DNA of 38,699 bases from HGM12587 sp045128635 (GTDB taxonomy: Bacteria > Bacillota > Clostridia > Lachnospirales > Lachnospiraceae), in assembly GCA_045128635.1 (NCBI GenBank), contig JBGVRS010000058.1:1-38699 (forward strand). The letters are read 5' to 3'. Under the pieces are notes generated by a model that did no database searches, was not told where the DNA came from, and saw only the letters and a program-made list of their open reading frames with translations. The position numbers and the translations under genes were made by a program. Every line of letters begins with the position of its first letter. Position 1 is the stretch's first letter. This document shows, one piece after another, positions 1-8,730 of this stretch.

Positions 1-2969
1 GTCTCCGGATCAGTAACGATGATTTCACGTTTCTTCTTTGTATCTTTGATTGTTACAACGCCGCCAAACTCAGCGATGATTGCGAGACCCTTCGGACGTC
101 TTGCCTCGAAAAGCTCCTCAACTCGCGGAAGACCCTGTGTGATATCACCACCGGCAACACCACCAGTATGGAATGTACGCATTGTAAGCTGTGTACCCGG
201 CTCACCGATAGACTGAGCTGCGATGATACCAACTGCCTCACCAACCTGTACCGGCTGACCTGTAGCCATGTTCGCACCGTAACACTTAGCGCAGACACCG
301 ATGTGGCTCTTACATGTTAATACTGTACGGATCTTAACAGAATTTCTGCCAAGTTTGTTCAGTACTTTCATAACAGCAGCGGCACGTTTCGGAGTACACA
401 TATGGTTTGCCTTAACAACAACTTCTCCTGTATCCGGATCAACGATTGTCTCAGCAATATATCTGCCTGTTAAACGCTCTTCAAGGCTTTCGATTGTCTC
501 TTTACCATCGGAGAAACCTGTGATCTCCATGTACGGAATCTCGTTCTTGCCTTCGCAGCAGTCTGTCTCACGGATGATAAGATCCTGGGATACGTCTACA
601 AGACGTCTTGTCAGGTAACCTGAATCGGCTGTACGAAGGGCTGTATCGGAAAGACCTTTACGAGCACCATGAGCGGACATGAAGTATTCGAGTACGTCAA
701 GACCTTCACGGAAGTTGGACTTGATTGGTAACTCGATTGTATGACCTGTTGTATCGGCCATAAGACCACGCATACCTGCAAGCTGTTTGATCTGCTTATC
801 AGAACCACGGGCACCTGAGTCAGCCATCATGAAGATGTTGTTATATTTATCAAGACCGCCAAGAAGTTTCTTAGTAAGAATCTGGTCAGTTTCCTGCCAT
901 GTATCTACAACTTCTTTGTAACGTTCTTCTTCTGTAATAAGACCACGTTTGTAGTTACGTGTAATCTTATCTACTGTCTTTTCAGCATTTGCGATGAGTT
1001 CCGGTTTTTCTGGTGGCACTGTCATGTCAGAAATGGATACTGTCATGGCTGCACGTGTAGAATATTTGTAACCCATTGCCTTGATATCATCAAGAACTTC
1101 TGCTGTCTTTGTAGCTCCGTGTGTGTTGATAACTTTTTCAAGAATCTGTTTTAATCCCTTTTTACCAACATGGAAGTCCACTTCAAGTTTTACTTCATTT
1201 CCAGGAATTGTTCTGTCTACAAAACCGAGGTCCTGTGGAAGAATTTCGTTGAAAATGAAACGTCCTAATGTGGATTCTACATTTCCAGTAATTTCTGTAC
1301 CATCAGCAAGTGTTTTTGTCACACGAACGATGATCTTAGACTGTAATTTGATTCCACCGTTTTCATAGCAGAGGATTGCTTCGTTTACACTCTTGAATAC
1401 TTTGCCTTCTCCAAGGATGCCTGGTCTTTCCTGTGTTAAGTAGTAAATACCAAGGACCATATCCTGTGAAGGAACAGCTACCGGACCACCATCAGATGGT
1501 TTCAGTAAGTTGTTTGGAGAGAGTAATAAGAATCTACATTCTGCCTGTGCTTCAACTGATAATGGTAAATGTACCGCCATCTGGTCACCGTCGAAGTCGG
1601 CGTTGAACGCTGTACATACCAGTGGATGAAGCTTAATGGCTTTACCTTCTACCAGAATTGGTTCGAAAGCCTGGATACCAAGTCTGTGAAGTGTAGGAGC
1701 ACGGTTCAACATAACCGGATGTTCTTTAATAACATCTTCGAGAACGTCCCAAACTTCCGGCTGAAGTTTTTCAACCATCTTCTTAGCGCTCTTGATGTTG
1801 TGTGCTGTGCCGTTGCAAACAAGTTCTTTCATAACGAATGGTTTGAATAACTCGATTGCCATTTCTTTTGGAAGACCGCACTGGTAAATTTTCAGTTCTG
1901 GTCCTACTACGATAACGGAACGTCCTGAGTAGTCAACTCGTTTACCGAGAAGGTTCTGACGGAAACGTCCGGATTTACCTTTTAACATATCAGAAAGAGA
2001 TTTTAATGCTCTGTTACCAGGACCTGTTACCGGACGACCACGACGACCATTGTCGATGAGTGCGTCAACAGCTTCCTGAAGCATTCTCTTTTCGTTACGT
2101 ACGATGATGTCTGGAGCTCCAAGTTCAAGGAGTCTCTTCAGACGGTTGTTACGATTAATGATTCTTCTATATAAATCATTTAAGTCAGATGTAGCAAAAC
2201 GGCCACCGTCTAACTGAACCATTGGACGTAAATCTGGTGGAATTACCGGAATTGCATCCATTACCATCCATTCTGGTTTGTTTCCGGATTCACGGAAAGC
2301 TTCTACAACTTCCAGACGTTTTACGATACGTGCACGTTTCTGGCCTGTTGCATCTACGAGACCTGCTTTTAATTCTTCAGCCTCTCTTTCAAGGTCGATG
2401 TCCTGAAGCAACTGTTTAATTGCTTCAGCACCCATACCTACTTTAAATTCATTGCCGTATTTTTCTCTGGCATCCTGGTATTCTTTTTCAGATAACACCT
2501 GTTTGTAAACAAGTTCTGTTGCATTGCCTTTATCAAGTACAATGTAGGAAGCAAAGTAGAGAACTTTTTCCAAAATACGTGGAGATAAGTCTAAGATAAG
2601 ACCCATTCTACTTGGGATTCCTTTGAAATACCAAATGTGTGAAACTGGTGCAGCAAGTTCAATATGACCCATACGTTCACGACGTACGTTAGATTTTGTT
2701 ACTTCAACGCCACATCTGTCACATACAACACCTTTATATCTGATCTTTTTGTATTTACCACAATGACATTCCCAGTCTTTGCTTGGTCCAAAGATCTTTT
2801 CACAGAACAGACCGTCTCTTTCAGGTTTCAGTGTTCTGTAGTTAATTGTTTCTGGTTTTAATACTTCACCATATGACCAGTCTCTGATTTTTTCAGGAGA
2901 TGCAAGACCGATTTTGATCGCATCAAAGGTCATTGGCTGGTAAACTTCATTACTTACTGTTTCTGGCAT
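1..2969 (-). CDS. rpoC: RNA polymerase beta' subunit (3' end off window)
   Basis: Encodes the beta' subunit of DNA-dependent RNA polymerase, which forms the active site with beta. Translating the minus strand from the ATG at 2967-2969 gives 989 open codons beginning MPETVSNEVYQPMTFDAIKI. The N-terminal zinc-binding cysteines (CHCG...CDRC) are present, as is the catalytic loop NADFDGDQM at 1578-1604, whose three aspartates hold the active-site magnesium. A second cysteine cluster (C...CAKCYG) lies near 240-310. Family members in this group are about 1200 residues, so roughly the last 200 are missing past position 1. An AAAGGAG ribosome-binding site lies in the 23-bp gap after rpoB, so the two genes are almost certainly co-transcribed. 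Nothing suggests it is non-functional. Confidence 0.98.
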   Translation of the reverse strand, partial: MPETVSNEVYQPMTFDAIKIGLASPEKIRDWSYGEVLKPETINYRTLKPERDGLFCEKIFGPSKDWECHCGKYKKIRYKGVVCDRCGVEVTKSNVRRERMGHIELAAPVSHIWYFKGIPSRMGLILDLSPRILEKVLYFASYIVLDKGNATELVYKQVLSEKEYQDAREKYGNEFKVGMGAEAIKQLLQDIDLEREAEELKAGLVDATGQKRARIVKRLEVVEAFRESGNKPEWMVMDAIPVIPPDLRPMVQLDGGRFATSDLNDLYRRIINRNNRLKRLLELGAPDIIVRNEKRMLQEAVDALIDNGRRGRPVTGPGNRALKSLSDMLKGKSGRFRQNLLGKRVDYSGRSVIVVGPELKIYQCGLPKEMAIELFKPFVMKELVCNGTAHNIKSAKKMVEKLQPEVWDVLEDVIKEHPVMLNRAPTLHRLGIQAFEPILVEGKAIKLHPLVCTAFNADFDGDQMAVHLPLSVEAQAECRFLLLSPNNLLKPSDGGPVAVPSQDMVLGIYYLTQERPGILGEGKVFKSVNEAILCYENGGIKLQSKIIVRVTKTLADGTEITGNVESTLGRFIFNEILPQDLGFVDRTIPGNEVKLEVDFHVGKKGLKQILEKVINTHGATKTAEVLDDIKAMGYKYSTRAAMTVSISDMTVPPEKPELIANAEKTVDKITRNYKRGLITEEERYKEVVDTWQETDQILTKKLLGGLDKYNNIFMMADSGARGSDKQIKQLAGMRGLMADTTGHTIELPIKSNFREGLDVLEYFMSAHGARKGLSDTALRTADSGYLTRRLVDVSQDLIIRETDCCEGKNEIPYMEITGFSDGKETIESLEERLTGRYIAETIVDPDTGEVVVKANHMCTPKRAAAVMKVLNKLGRNSVKIRTVLTCKSHIGVCAKCYGANMATGQPVQVGEAVGIIAAQSIGEPGTQLTMRTFHTGGVAGGDITQGLPRVEELFEARRPKGLAIIAEFGGVVTIKDTKKKREIIVTDPE

Positions 2970-2992
2970 CTTCGGCGCTCCTTTCCGATTGA

Positions 2993-5900
2993 TTATTCGT
3001 TGTCTGATTCTTCTGAAGCTTCGTCAGCTACGGATACAAGTTCGTCACCCTGGAATTCCTGAGTTGTGTAACCGTATGCTCCGTATCCTCTCTCTTCATT
3101 TCTGAAGTGTCTGTCTCCTTCAATAATGGAACGTAAATCTGTTGATTCGCCATATGCGCTTGTTTCCATGATTTCTACTTCTGTATTATCATCCTTTAAT
3201 ACTCTTACATCGAGACCTAAGGACTGTAATTCTTTTAAGAGAACCTTGAAGGATTCTGGAATACCTGCTTCTGGAATGTTTTCGCCTTTGATGATTGCTT
3301 CGTAAGTTTTTACACGTCCGATAACATCGTCAGACTTAACTGTCAGGATTTCCTGTAATGTATAAGCAGCACCGTAAGCTTCCAATGCCCAAACTTCCAT
3401 TTCCCCGAAACGCTGTCCACCGAACTGAGCTTTACCACCCAGAGGCTGCTGTGTAACGAGAGAGTAAGGACCAGTTGAACGAGCATGGATCTTATCGTCT
3501 ACTAAGTGATGGAGTTTCAGGTAATGCATGTGACCGATTGTTACAGGGCTGTCGAAATATTCACCTGTTCTACCGTCACGAAGTCTTACCTTACCATCTC
3601 TTGACAATGGCACGCCCTTCCATAATGCTCTGTGGTCTCTGTTTTCATACAGATAATCCAATACTTCCGGAAGAAGTTCTTCTCCGTGTTTTTCTTTAAA
3701 TTCATCCCACTCAAGATTTACGTAATCATTTGCAAGATCAAGAGTGTCCATAATATCATTTTCGTTTGCACCATCAAATACTGGTGTTGCAATGTTAAAT
3801 CCAAGTGCTTTTGCAGCTAAGCTTAAGTGGATTTCAAGTACCTGTCCGATGTTCATACGGGAAGGTACACCCAGTGGGTTTAATACGATATCCAAAGGAC
3901 GTCCGTTTGGAAGGAATGGCATATCTTCAACTGGTAATACGCGTGAAACAACACCCTTGTTACCGTGACGACCAGCCATCTTATCACCTACAGAGATTTT
4001 TCTCTTCTGAGCAATGTAAATACGAACTGCCTGATTTACACCTGGAGATAATTCGTCGCCGTTTTCTCTTGTAAATACTTTTGCATCTACAACAATACCA
4101 TATTCACCGTGTGGTACTTTCAGGGAAGTATCACGTACTTCTCTAGCTTTTTCACCGAAGATTGCACGAAGAAGTCTTTCTTCTGCTGTCAGTTCTGTTT
4201 CTCCCTTAGGAGTTACTTTACCAACAAGGATATCTCCTGCACGAACTTCAGCACCGATTCTGATGATACCACGTTCATCAAGATCTTTTAATGCATCGTC
4301 GCCGACACCCGGAACATCACGAGTAATTTCTTCAGGTCCTAATTTAGTGTCACGAGCTTCTGCTTCATATTCTTCAACGTGGATAGATGTATAAACATCA
4401 TCCTGAACAAGTCTTTCACTTAATAAAACAGCATCTTCGTAGTTGTAACCTTCCCATGTCATGAAACCAATGAGTGGGTTTTTACCAAGTGCCAATTCAC
4501 CCATCGCTGTGGATGGACCGTCTGCGATTACCTGACCTGCTTCTACGTGTTCACCTTTGAATACGATTGGTCTCTGGTTGTAGCAGTTACTCTGGTTACT
4601 TCTTGCGAATTTAGACAGATGGTAAACTTCACGTGTGCCATCTTCGTCATATTTCATAATAATCTGGTTAGATTCTGCTTTTTCGATCACACCTGCACGT
4701 TTTGCAACCACACAAACACCTGAGTCAACAGCTGCTTTTGGTTCCATACCTGTACCAACAACTGGTGCTTCTGTAAGCATCAAAGGTACTGCCTGACGCT
4801 GCATGTTAGATCCCATGAGGGCACGGTTCGCGTCGTCGTTCTGTAAGAATGGAATAAGTGCTGTCGCAACAGAGAATACCATCTTAGGAGAAACGTCCAT
4901 GTAATCAAACATTGTCTTTTCATAAGACTGTGTTTCTTCACGGTAACGACCAGATACACTCTTATGGATGAAATATCCATTTTCGTCTAATGGTTCGTTG
5001 GCCTGAGCTACATGGTAGTTATCTTCTTCATCAGCTGTCATGTAAACAACTTCGTCTGTTACACGTGGGTTTAATGGATCTGCTTTATCAATCTTACGAT
5101 ATGGAGCTTCTACAAAACCATATTCATTAATACGTGCATAAGTTGCAAGAGAGTTGATCAGACCGATGTTTGGACCTTCAGGTGTTTCGATAGGACACAT
5201 TCTTCCGTAGTGGGAGTAGTGAACGTCTCGAACTTCGAAACCTGCACGGTCACGGGAAAGACCACCTGGACCAAGTGCTGATAAACGTCTCTTATGTGTT
5301 AATTCACCCAGTGGGTTGTTCTGATCCATGAACTGGGAGAGCTGTGAAGAACCAAAGAATTCTTTCACTGCTGCAGTCACCGGTTTGATATTGATCAGAG
5401 CCTGTGGTGTAATATTTTCCAAATCCTGAGTTGTCATTCTTTCACGAACAACTCTTTCCATTCTGGAAAGACCGATACGGTACTGGTTCTGTAAAAGTTC
5501 ACCAACCGCACGAATACGTCTGTTTCCTAAATGGTCGATATCATCATCATTACCCATGCCGTATTCTAAGTGCATGTTGTAGTTGATAGATGCAAAGATA
5601 TCTTCTTTAGTAATGTGTTTTGGAATTAAGTCTGTAATGTTTCTCTGAACAGCTTCGATTTTGTCTTCCAGAGTTTCATTTTCTTCCAGGATTTTTTCAA
5701 GTGCTGGATAGTATACTAATTCTGTAACACCGATTTCTTTTGGATCTACATCAAGGTAAGCGCCTAAATCTACCATCATGTTAGAAAGAACTTTGATGTT
5801 GCGATCTTCTTCGCCTTTTACCCAGATGTATGGGATACCAGCGTTCTGGATTGCATCTGCAAGATCTCTTGTGATTTCAGCGCCTGCTTCTGCAATGATT

Positions 5901-6814
5901 TCGCCAGTTGTTGTATCAACAACGTCTTCTGCAAGAACCTGTCCTGATACACGGTTCTTGAGTAATAATTTCTTGTTGAATTTATAACGTCCAACTTTCG
6001 CAAGATCATATCTCTTTGGATCGAAGAACATGTTCATGATCAAACTTTCAGCACTTTCTACTGCTAAAGGTTCGCCTGGACGGATCTTCTTGTATAATTC
6101 TAAGAGACCTTCCTGATAGTTTGTGGAAACGTCTTTTGTAAGTGCAGCAAGAATCTTTGGTTCTTCACCAAATAATTCAAGGATTTCTGCATTTGTACCG
6201 CATCCAAGTGCACGGATAAGCACTGTAATAGGTACTTTTCTTGTTCTATCTACACGAACATAAAATACATCGTTAGAATCTGTTTCATATTCTAACCATG
6301 CACCACGGTTAGGGATAACTGTGGAAGAGAATAATCTCTTACCGATCTTATCGTGTCCGATCGCATAGTAAATGCCAGGGGAACGTACTAACTGGCTGAC
6401 AATTACTCGTTCTGCGCCGTTGATAACGAAAGTACCGGTTGCTGTCATGAGTGGAAGATCACCCATGAAAATTTCGTGTTCATTGATTTCATCTGTTTCT
6501 TTATTGTAAAGGCGTACCTTTACCTTTAAAGGAGCTGCATATGTTGCATCTCTTTCTTTGCATTCTTCGATTGTGTATTTTACATCGTCTTCACACAGTG
6601 TAAAATCTACAAATTCCAGACTTAAATGTCCGCTGTAATCTGCGATTGGGGAAATATCTGCAAATACTTCCTTTAAACCTTCATCAAGAAACCACTGGTA
6701 GGAATCTTTCTGAACTTCGATCAGGTTTGGCATTTCCAGAACTTCTTTTTGTCTGGAGTAGCTCATTCTGCTACTTTTTCCGTTTACCACAGGACGGATT
6801 CTGTTCTTTTCCAT
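2993..6814 (-). CDS. rpoB: RNA polymerase beta subunit
   Basis: Encodes the beta subunit of RNA polymerase, about 1273 residues from the chosen start. The protein has the usual beta landmarks, including the rifampicin pocket (GSSQLSQFMDQNNP...HKRRLSALGPGGL) with the sensitive-type Asp, His and Ser, and the C-terminal GGKAQFGGQRFGEMEVWALE segment that contacts beta'. I chose the ATG at 6814 (MEKNRIRPV) because the AAAGGG ribosome-binding site overlaps the upstream GTG at 6826, leaving that codon no spacing. A GTG at 6820 is also possible. The acidic C-terminal tail ends four residues after SDNE-like repeats. It is transcribed from its own promoter at 6919-6947 and followed closely by rpoC. Confidence 0.98.
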   Translation of the reverse strand: MEKNRIRPVVNGKSSRMSYSRQKEVLEMPNLIEVQKDSYQWFLDEGLKEVFADISPIADYSGHLSLEFVDFTLCEDDVKYTIEECKERDATYAAPLKVKVRLYNKETDEINEHEIFMGDLPLMTATGTFVINGAERVIVSQLVRSPGIYYAIGHDKIGKRLFSSTVIPNRGAWLEYETDSNDVFYVRVDRTRKVPITVLIRALGCGTNAEILELFGEEPKILAALTKDVSTNYQEGLLELYKKIRPGEPLAVESAESLIMNMFFDPKRYDLAKVGRYKFNKKLLLKNRVSGQVLAEDVVDTTTGEIIAEAGAEITRDLADAIQNAGIPYIWVKGEEDRNIKVLSNMMVDLGAYLDVDPKEIGVTELVYYPALEKILEENETLEDKIEAVQRNITDLIPKHITKEDIFASINYNMHLEYGMGNDDDIDHLGNRRIRAVGELLQNQYRIGLSRMERVVRERMTTQDLENITPQALINIKPVTAAVKEFFGSSQLSQFMDQNNPLGELTHKRRLSALGPGGLSRDRAGFEVRDVHYSHYGRMCPIETPEGPNIGLINSLATYARINEYGFVEAPYRKIDKADPLNPRVTDEVVYMTADEEDNYHVAQANEPLDENGYFIHKSVSGRYREETQSYEKTMFDYMDVSPKMVFSVATALIPFLQNDDANRALMGSNMQRQAVPLMLTEAPVVGTGMEPKAAVDSGVCVVAKRAGVIEKAESNQIIMKYDEDGTREVYHLSKFARSNQSNCYNQRPIVFKGEHVEAGQVIADGPSTAMGELALGKNPLIGFMTWEGYNYEDAVLLSERLVQDDVYTSIHVEEYEAEARDTKLGPEEITRDVPGVGDDALKDLDERGIIRIGAEVRAGDILVGKVTPKGETELTAEERLLRAIFGEKAREVRDTSLKVPHGEYGIVVDAKVFTRENGDELSPGVNQAVRIYIAQKRKISVGDKMAGRHGNKGVVSRVLPVEDMPFLPNGRPLDIVLNPLGVPSRMNIGQVLEIHLSLAAKALGFNIATPVFDGANENDIMDTLDLANDYVNLEWDEFKEKHGEELLPEVLDYLYENRDHRALWKGVPLSRDGKVRLRDGRTGEYFDSPVTIGHMHYLKLHHLVDDKIHARSTGPYSLVTQQPLGGKAQFGGQRFGEMEVWALEAYGAAYTLQEILTVKSDDVIGRVKTYEAIIKGENIPEAGIPESFKVLLKELQSLGLDVRVLKDDNTEVEIMETSAYGESTDLRSIIEGDRHFRNEERGYGAYGYTTQEFQGDELVSVADEASEESDNE

Positions 6815-6918
6815 TGACACGTTCACCCTTTCTATTTTTTAAAACTTTCGTTTTGTACTGATTTATCGCATTATATGGCATGATAATAATGATAGTTTAC
6901 CATAATAATGCACCCTAT

Positions 6919-6947
6919 ACAGTAACACAAGTTCACAAGGGTGTCAA
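6919..6947 (-). promoter_or_regulatory. rpoBC promoter, extended -10
   Basis: On the minus strand a perfect TTGACA (-35, 6942-6947) is followed after exactly 17 bases by TACTGT (-10, 6919-6924), preceded directly by TGT, giving an extended -10. Transcription would begin near 6912, leaving a leader of about 100 nt before rpoB. Together with the terminator after rplL this lets rpoBC be expressed separately from the ribosomal genes. Confidence 0.8.
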
Positions 6948-7025
6948 CAAGTTTTTTTGAAATTTTTTACAGTTTTTGTAATAATAATTTTTCAATCTTC
7001 ATCCATACATTCTACCTATTCTTAC

Positions 7026-7138
7026 GCCCTAGGGTATGCTCCTGTGCACCGGCAGGCGTCGTCCTCCTCAACTTCCTCATAAGAGGCGATTTTCGGACTC
7101 CTTTGGCCAATGCCTCCCGCAAGAGCATACCCTGGGGC
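7026..7138 (-). ncRNA. Unidentified structured element, copy B
   Basis: A 16-base arm (7026-7041, containing AGGGTATGCTC) pairs with 7123-7138 with a single mismatch, closing a fold of about 113 nt. Inside it, on the minus strand, lie TTGGCCAAAGGAG followed by a CCG-AAAATC segment (7088-7110), a small CCTC-TTAT-GAGG hairpin, and GGACGACGCC (7055-7064). The same blocks in the same order occur in copy A on the other strand, 21 of 23 positions matching across the first block. Conserved unpaired blocks inside a variable closing stem look like a structured RNA, but I do not recognise the family. The closing-stem mismatch is a G-U wobble on the plus strand, so the transcribed strand is not certain. 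Confidence 0.5.
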
Positions 7139-7339
7139 TTACGGCTTGGCAGAATTTACGGATGAACATTGTCGATTCATTATTTCAAAGCTGTAAAAAT
7201 ATCAAAAAGCTCCATCTGTCAAACACAACTCCCCCTCATCGACTGATATTTTTTCGAGAAGCAATAGCTCAAGCCGACTTCGGATGGATCCCCCGGGGGG
7301 TCTTCATGTGTTCTTGCCGATAAAGTGAGCGGTCAGCCA

Positions 7340-7480
7340 CTGCTTCACTGTGCGCACTTGGCCAAAGGAGCCGGAAAATCCAGCCCTTAGAACTACTCCG
7401 CGAAACACCCGTTGGTGTGAGTGGCTAGTAGTTCTTAGGGATTAGTTGGAGGGGACGACGCCCGAAGCACAGGGAAGCAG
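7340..7480 (+). ncRNA. Unidentified structured element, copy A
   Basis: This is a second copy of the element at 7026-7138, on the opposite strand and with a different closing stem. CTGCTTC (7340-7346) plus CTGTGC (7348-7353) pair with GCACAG (7467-7472) plus GAAGCAG (7474-7480). Inside are the shared TTGGCCAAAGGAG / GAAAATC block (7358-7380) and GGACGACGCC (7453-7462). The variable arm between them is longer than in copy B: CCCTTAGAACTACT (7384-7397) pairs with 7427-7440 and carries a CACC-CGTT-GGTG tip. Preserved blocks with compensating stems support RNA function, or the ends of a small mobile element. The family is unknown to me. Confidence 0.5.
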
Positions 7481-7512
7481 TACCTGCCCGCGTATTATAT
7501 ATGTAAGAACGC

Positions 7513-7546
7513 AAAAAAGACCCCGATGGTTTCCCACCGAGGTCTG
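7513..7546 (-). terminator. Rho-independent terminator after rplL
   Basis: On the minus strand AGACCTCGGTGG pairs with CCATCGGGGTCT around a short GAAA-type loop, followed by TTTTTT. It begins about 35 bases past the rplL stop codon and should end most ribosomal-operon transcripts before rpoB. Confidence 0.85.
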
Positions 7547-7581
7547 TCATGTTGCATATTAACTTCTCGAATAATCTGAAA

Positions 7582-7953
7582 TTATTTAAGGTTAACTTTA
7601 GCACCTTCAGCTTCAAGTTTAGCTTTAAGTTCTTCAGCTTCTGCTTTAGAGCATCCTTCTTTAACAACCTTTGGAGCTCCGTCAACAACTTCTTTCGCTT
7701 CTTTAAGGCCAAGACCTGTAACTTCACGAACGATTTTGATAACTTTAACTTTAGAAGCACCAGCGTCTGCTAATTCAACGTCGAATGAATCTTTTTCTTC
7801 AACTTCTTCTGCTGGGCCTGCTGCTGCTACAACAACGCCTGCTGCTGCAGATACACCAAATTCTTCTTCACATGCTTTTACTAATTCGTTTAATTCTAAT
7901 ACGGATAATTCTTTGATAGCTTCAATAAATTCAGCTGTTGTTAATTTTGCCAT
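7582..7953 (-). CDS. rplL: 50S ribosomal protein L7/L12
   Basis: Encodes the acidic stalk protein L7/L12 (123 residues), which binds L10 in several copies and recruits translation GTPases to the ribosome. The N-terminal dimerisation region (MAKLTTAEFIEAIKELSVLE) is followed by an Ala/Val-rich hinge and a C-terminal domain with the conserved VIKIVREVTGLGLKEAK helix. I chose the ATG at 7953 over an upstream in-frame ATG because GGAGG sits at the right distance before it. It follows rplJ after 138 bases that contain a cloverleaf-shaped fold and is followed by a terminator. Length and sequence are normal. Confidence 0.98.
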   Translation of the reverse strand: MAKLTTAEFIEAIKELSVLELNELVKACEEEFGVSAAAGVVVAAAGPAEEVEEKDSFDVELADAGASKVKVIKIVREVTGLGLKEAKEVVDGAPKVVKEGCSKAEAEELKAKLEAEGAKVNLK

Positions 7954-8021
7954 TTTAATTTCCTCCATTTTGAAATTTATAATTTAATTTGTTATTCACT
8001 CAAAAATCTACGATTTTTTCG

Positions 8022-8090
8022 TTATCAATGCGGTCTCTTCGAAACCTAAGCAGCTATGCTGCAAATTGTCTGCGACAATTCCATTGATAA
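8022..8090 (-). ncRNA. Four-way-junction (cloverleaf-like) fold between rplJ and rplL
   Basis: Beginning one base after the rplJ stop codon, 69 nt can fold into a closed cloverleaf. The closing stem is nine perfect pairs (8022-8030 with 8082-8090). Three arms follow: GGTCTC/GAAACC (8032-8046; the apparent C-A mismatch is a G-U wobble in minus-strand RNA), GCAGC-TAT-GCTGC (8050-8062), and AATTGTC-TGC-GACAATT (8064-8080). The arms have 3-nt loops, so this is not a tRNA. It may be a processing or stability element in the rplJL mRNA, which would fit the need for more L12 than L10. That role is inference. Confidence 0.6.
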
Positions 8091-8091
8091 A

Positions 8092-8577
8092 TTATGCATC
8101 CTTTTCTGCGATCTGTTTGATAACACGAGCAAAGTTTGCGATTGGGCTCTGCATAGAACCAAGTAATCTTCCGAGAAGGATTTCTCTTCCTGGAATCTGG
8201 GAAATAGCCTGCATTCCCTTAGCGTCATAGAACTGACCTTCTACAACACCTGCTACCATTTCAAGGTTTGGAATTTCTTTTGCAAAGCTAGCTACCATAC
8301 GAGCTGGTGCTGTAGCATCAGTTGTAGAAATAGCGATAGCATTTGGTCCTTCTAAGCTTTCATTTAAAGCTTCGTATGCTGTTCCAACAAAAGCACGTTT
8401 CATTAATGTGTTTTTGTATACCTTGTAAGTGATACCAGCTTCTCTCATTGCTTTACGAAGTTTTGTGTCCTGTTCAACAGTAACACCGCTGTAGTTGATG
8501 ATAACTGCAGTCTGCGCACCTTCAATGTGAGCTTTGATTTCATCTACGATCGGCTGTTTTAACTCAATTTTTGCCAT
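8092..8577 (-). CDS. rplJ: 50S ribosomal protein L10
   Basis: Encodes L10 (161 residues), which anchors the L7/L12 dimers at the base of the ribosomal stalk. The sequence MAKIELKQPIVDEIKAHIEG... with YSGVTVEQDTKLRKAMREAG and the YKVYKNTLMKRA segment is typical. An upstream in-frame ATG would add 35 residues encoded by the leader and attenuator hairpin, so I place the start at 8577, which AAAGGAGG precedes. L10 bound to L12 is known to repress its own operon through the leader seen at 8731-8780. Confidence 0.97.
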   Translation of the reverse strand: MAKIELKQPIVDEIKAHIEGAQTAVIINYSGVTVEQDTKLRKAMREAGITYKVYKNTLMKRAFVGTAYEALNESLEGPNAIAISTTDATAPARMVASFAKEIPNLEMVAGVVEGQFYDAKGMQAISQIPGREILLGRLLGSMQSPIANFARVIKQIAEKDA

Positions 8578-8627
8578 GTGAATGGTGTACCTCCTTTTTA
8601 GAATTTTACACCGCCAAAGTGTTCTGC

Positions 8628-8663
8628 ATAAAAAGAACCTCTCTATCCGCAGACAGAGAGGTT
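8628..8663 (-). terminator. Attenuator in the rplJ leader
   Basis: On the minus strand AACCTCTCT (8655-8663) pairs with AGAGAGGTT (8636-8644), followed by CTTTTT. It lies about 50 bases before rplJ and downstream of the L10 leader motif, the expected place for a terminator controlled by L10-L12 binding. Confidence 0.75.
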
Positions 8664-8690
8664 TAAAAAAGTCTTTCTCCAAGTTGGATT

Positions 8691-8715
8691 TTCTTGAACA
8701 TTAGTAGTTCAAGAA
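8691..8715 (-). repeat. TACTAAT-loop hairpin, copy 2 (rplJ leader)
   Basis: TTCTTGAAC and GTTCAAGAA form a 9-bp stem around the loop TACTAAT (minus strand). Its 19-nt centre, TTGAACTACTAATGTTCAA, is repeated exactly in the hairpin at 8842-8868. It lies between the L10 motif and the attenuator, so it could act in the leader's folding switch. Confidence 0.7.
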
Positions 8716-8730
8716 ACAAAAATACTTTTT

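Larger units (their letters stand above)
6815..7581. other. Long rplL-rpoB intergenic region
   Basis: About 767 bases without a convincing protein gene separate rplL from rpoB. Reading in the minus direction it holds the rplL terminator, an unidentified structured element on the plus strand (7340-7480), about 200 bases with only a GC-rich near-palindrome around 7288-7304, a second copy of the element on the minus strand (7026-7138), an AT-rich stretch, then the rpoB promoter and a leader of about 100 bases. The leader can form a long weak hairpin (GCATTAT at 6868-6874 with ATAATGC at 6905-6911). The open frames here lack ribosome-binding sites or are shadows of rplL. Confidence 0.8.

Noticed and set aside
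60..800. Higher GC in the 3' part of rpoC
   Set aside because: Hand counts of 60-base lines give about 45-57% here against 32-42% just beyond 1081, but the change is gradual and several lines overlap, so recombination is not supported.
5320..5440. Rifampicin-resistance changes in rpoB
   Set aside because: The key Asp, His and Ser positions in the pocket are the sensitive-type residues.
7282..7310. GC-rich near-palindrome GGATCCCCCGGGGGGTC
   Set aside because: The pairing is short and has almost no loop or T-run, and no repeat of it was seen, so no function can be supported.
7425..7760. 111-codon minus-strand open frame overlapping rplL
   Set aside because: It runs in another frame through rplL and the terminator, is Lys/Leu-rich from frame-shifted codons, and has no ribosome-binding site.
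8022..8090. Possible tRNA in the rplJ-rplL gap
   Set aside because: The fold is a cloverleaf of tRNA-like length, but its loops are 3 nt, there is no 7-nt anticodon loop, no TTCRA T-loop and no CCA-type acceptor end.
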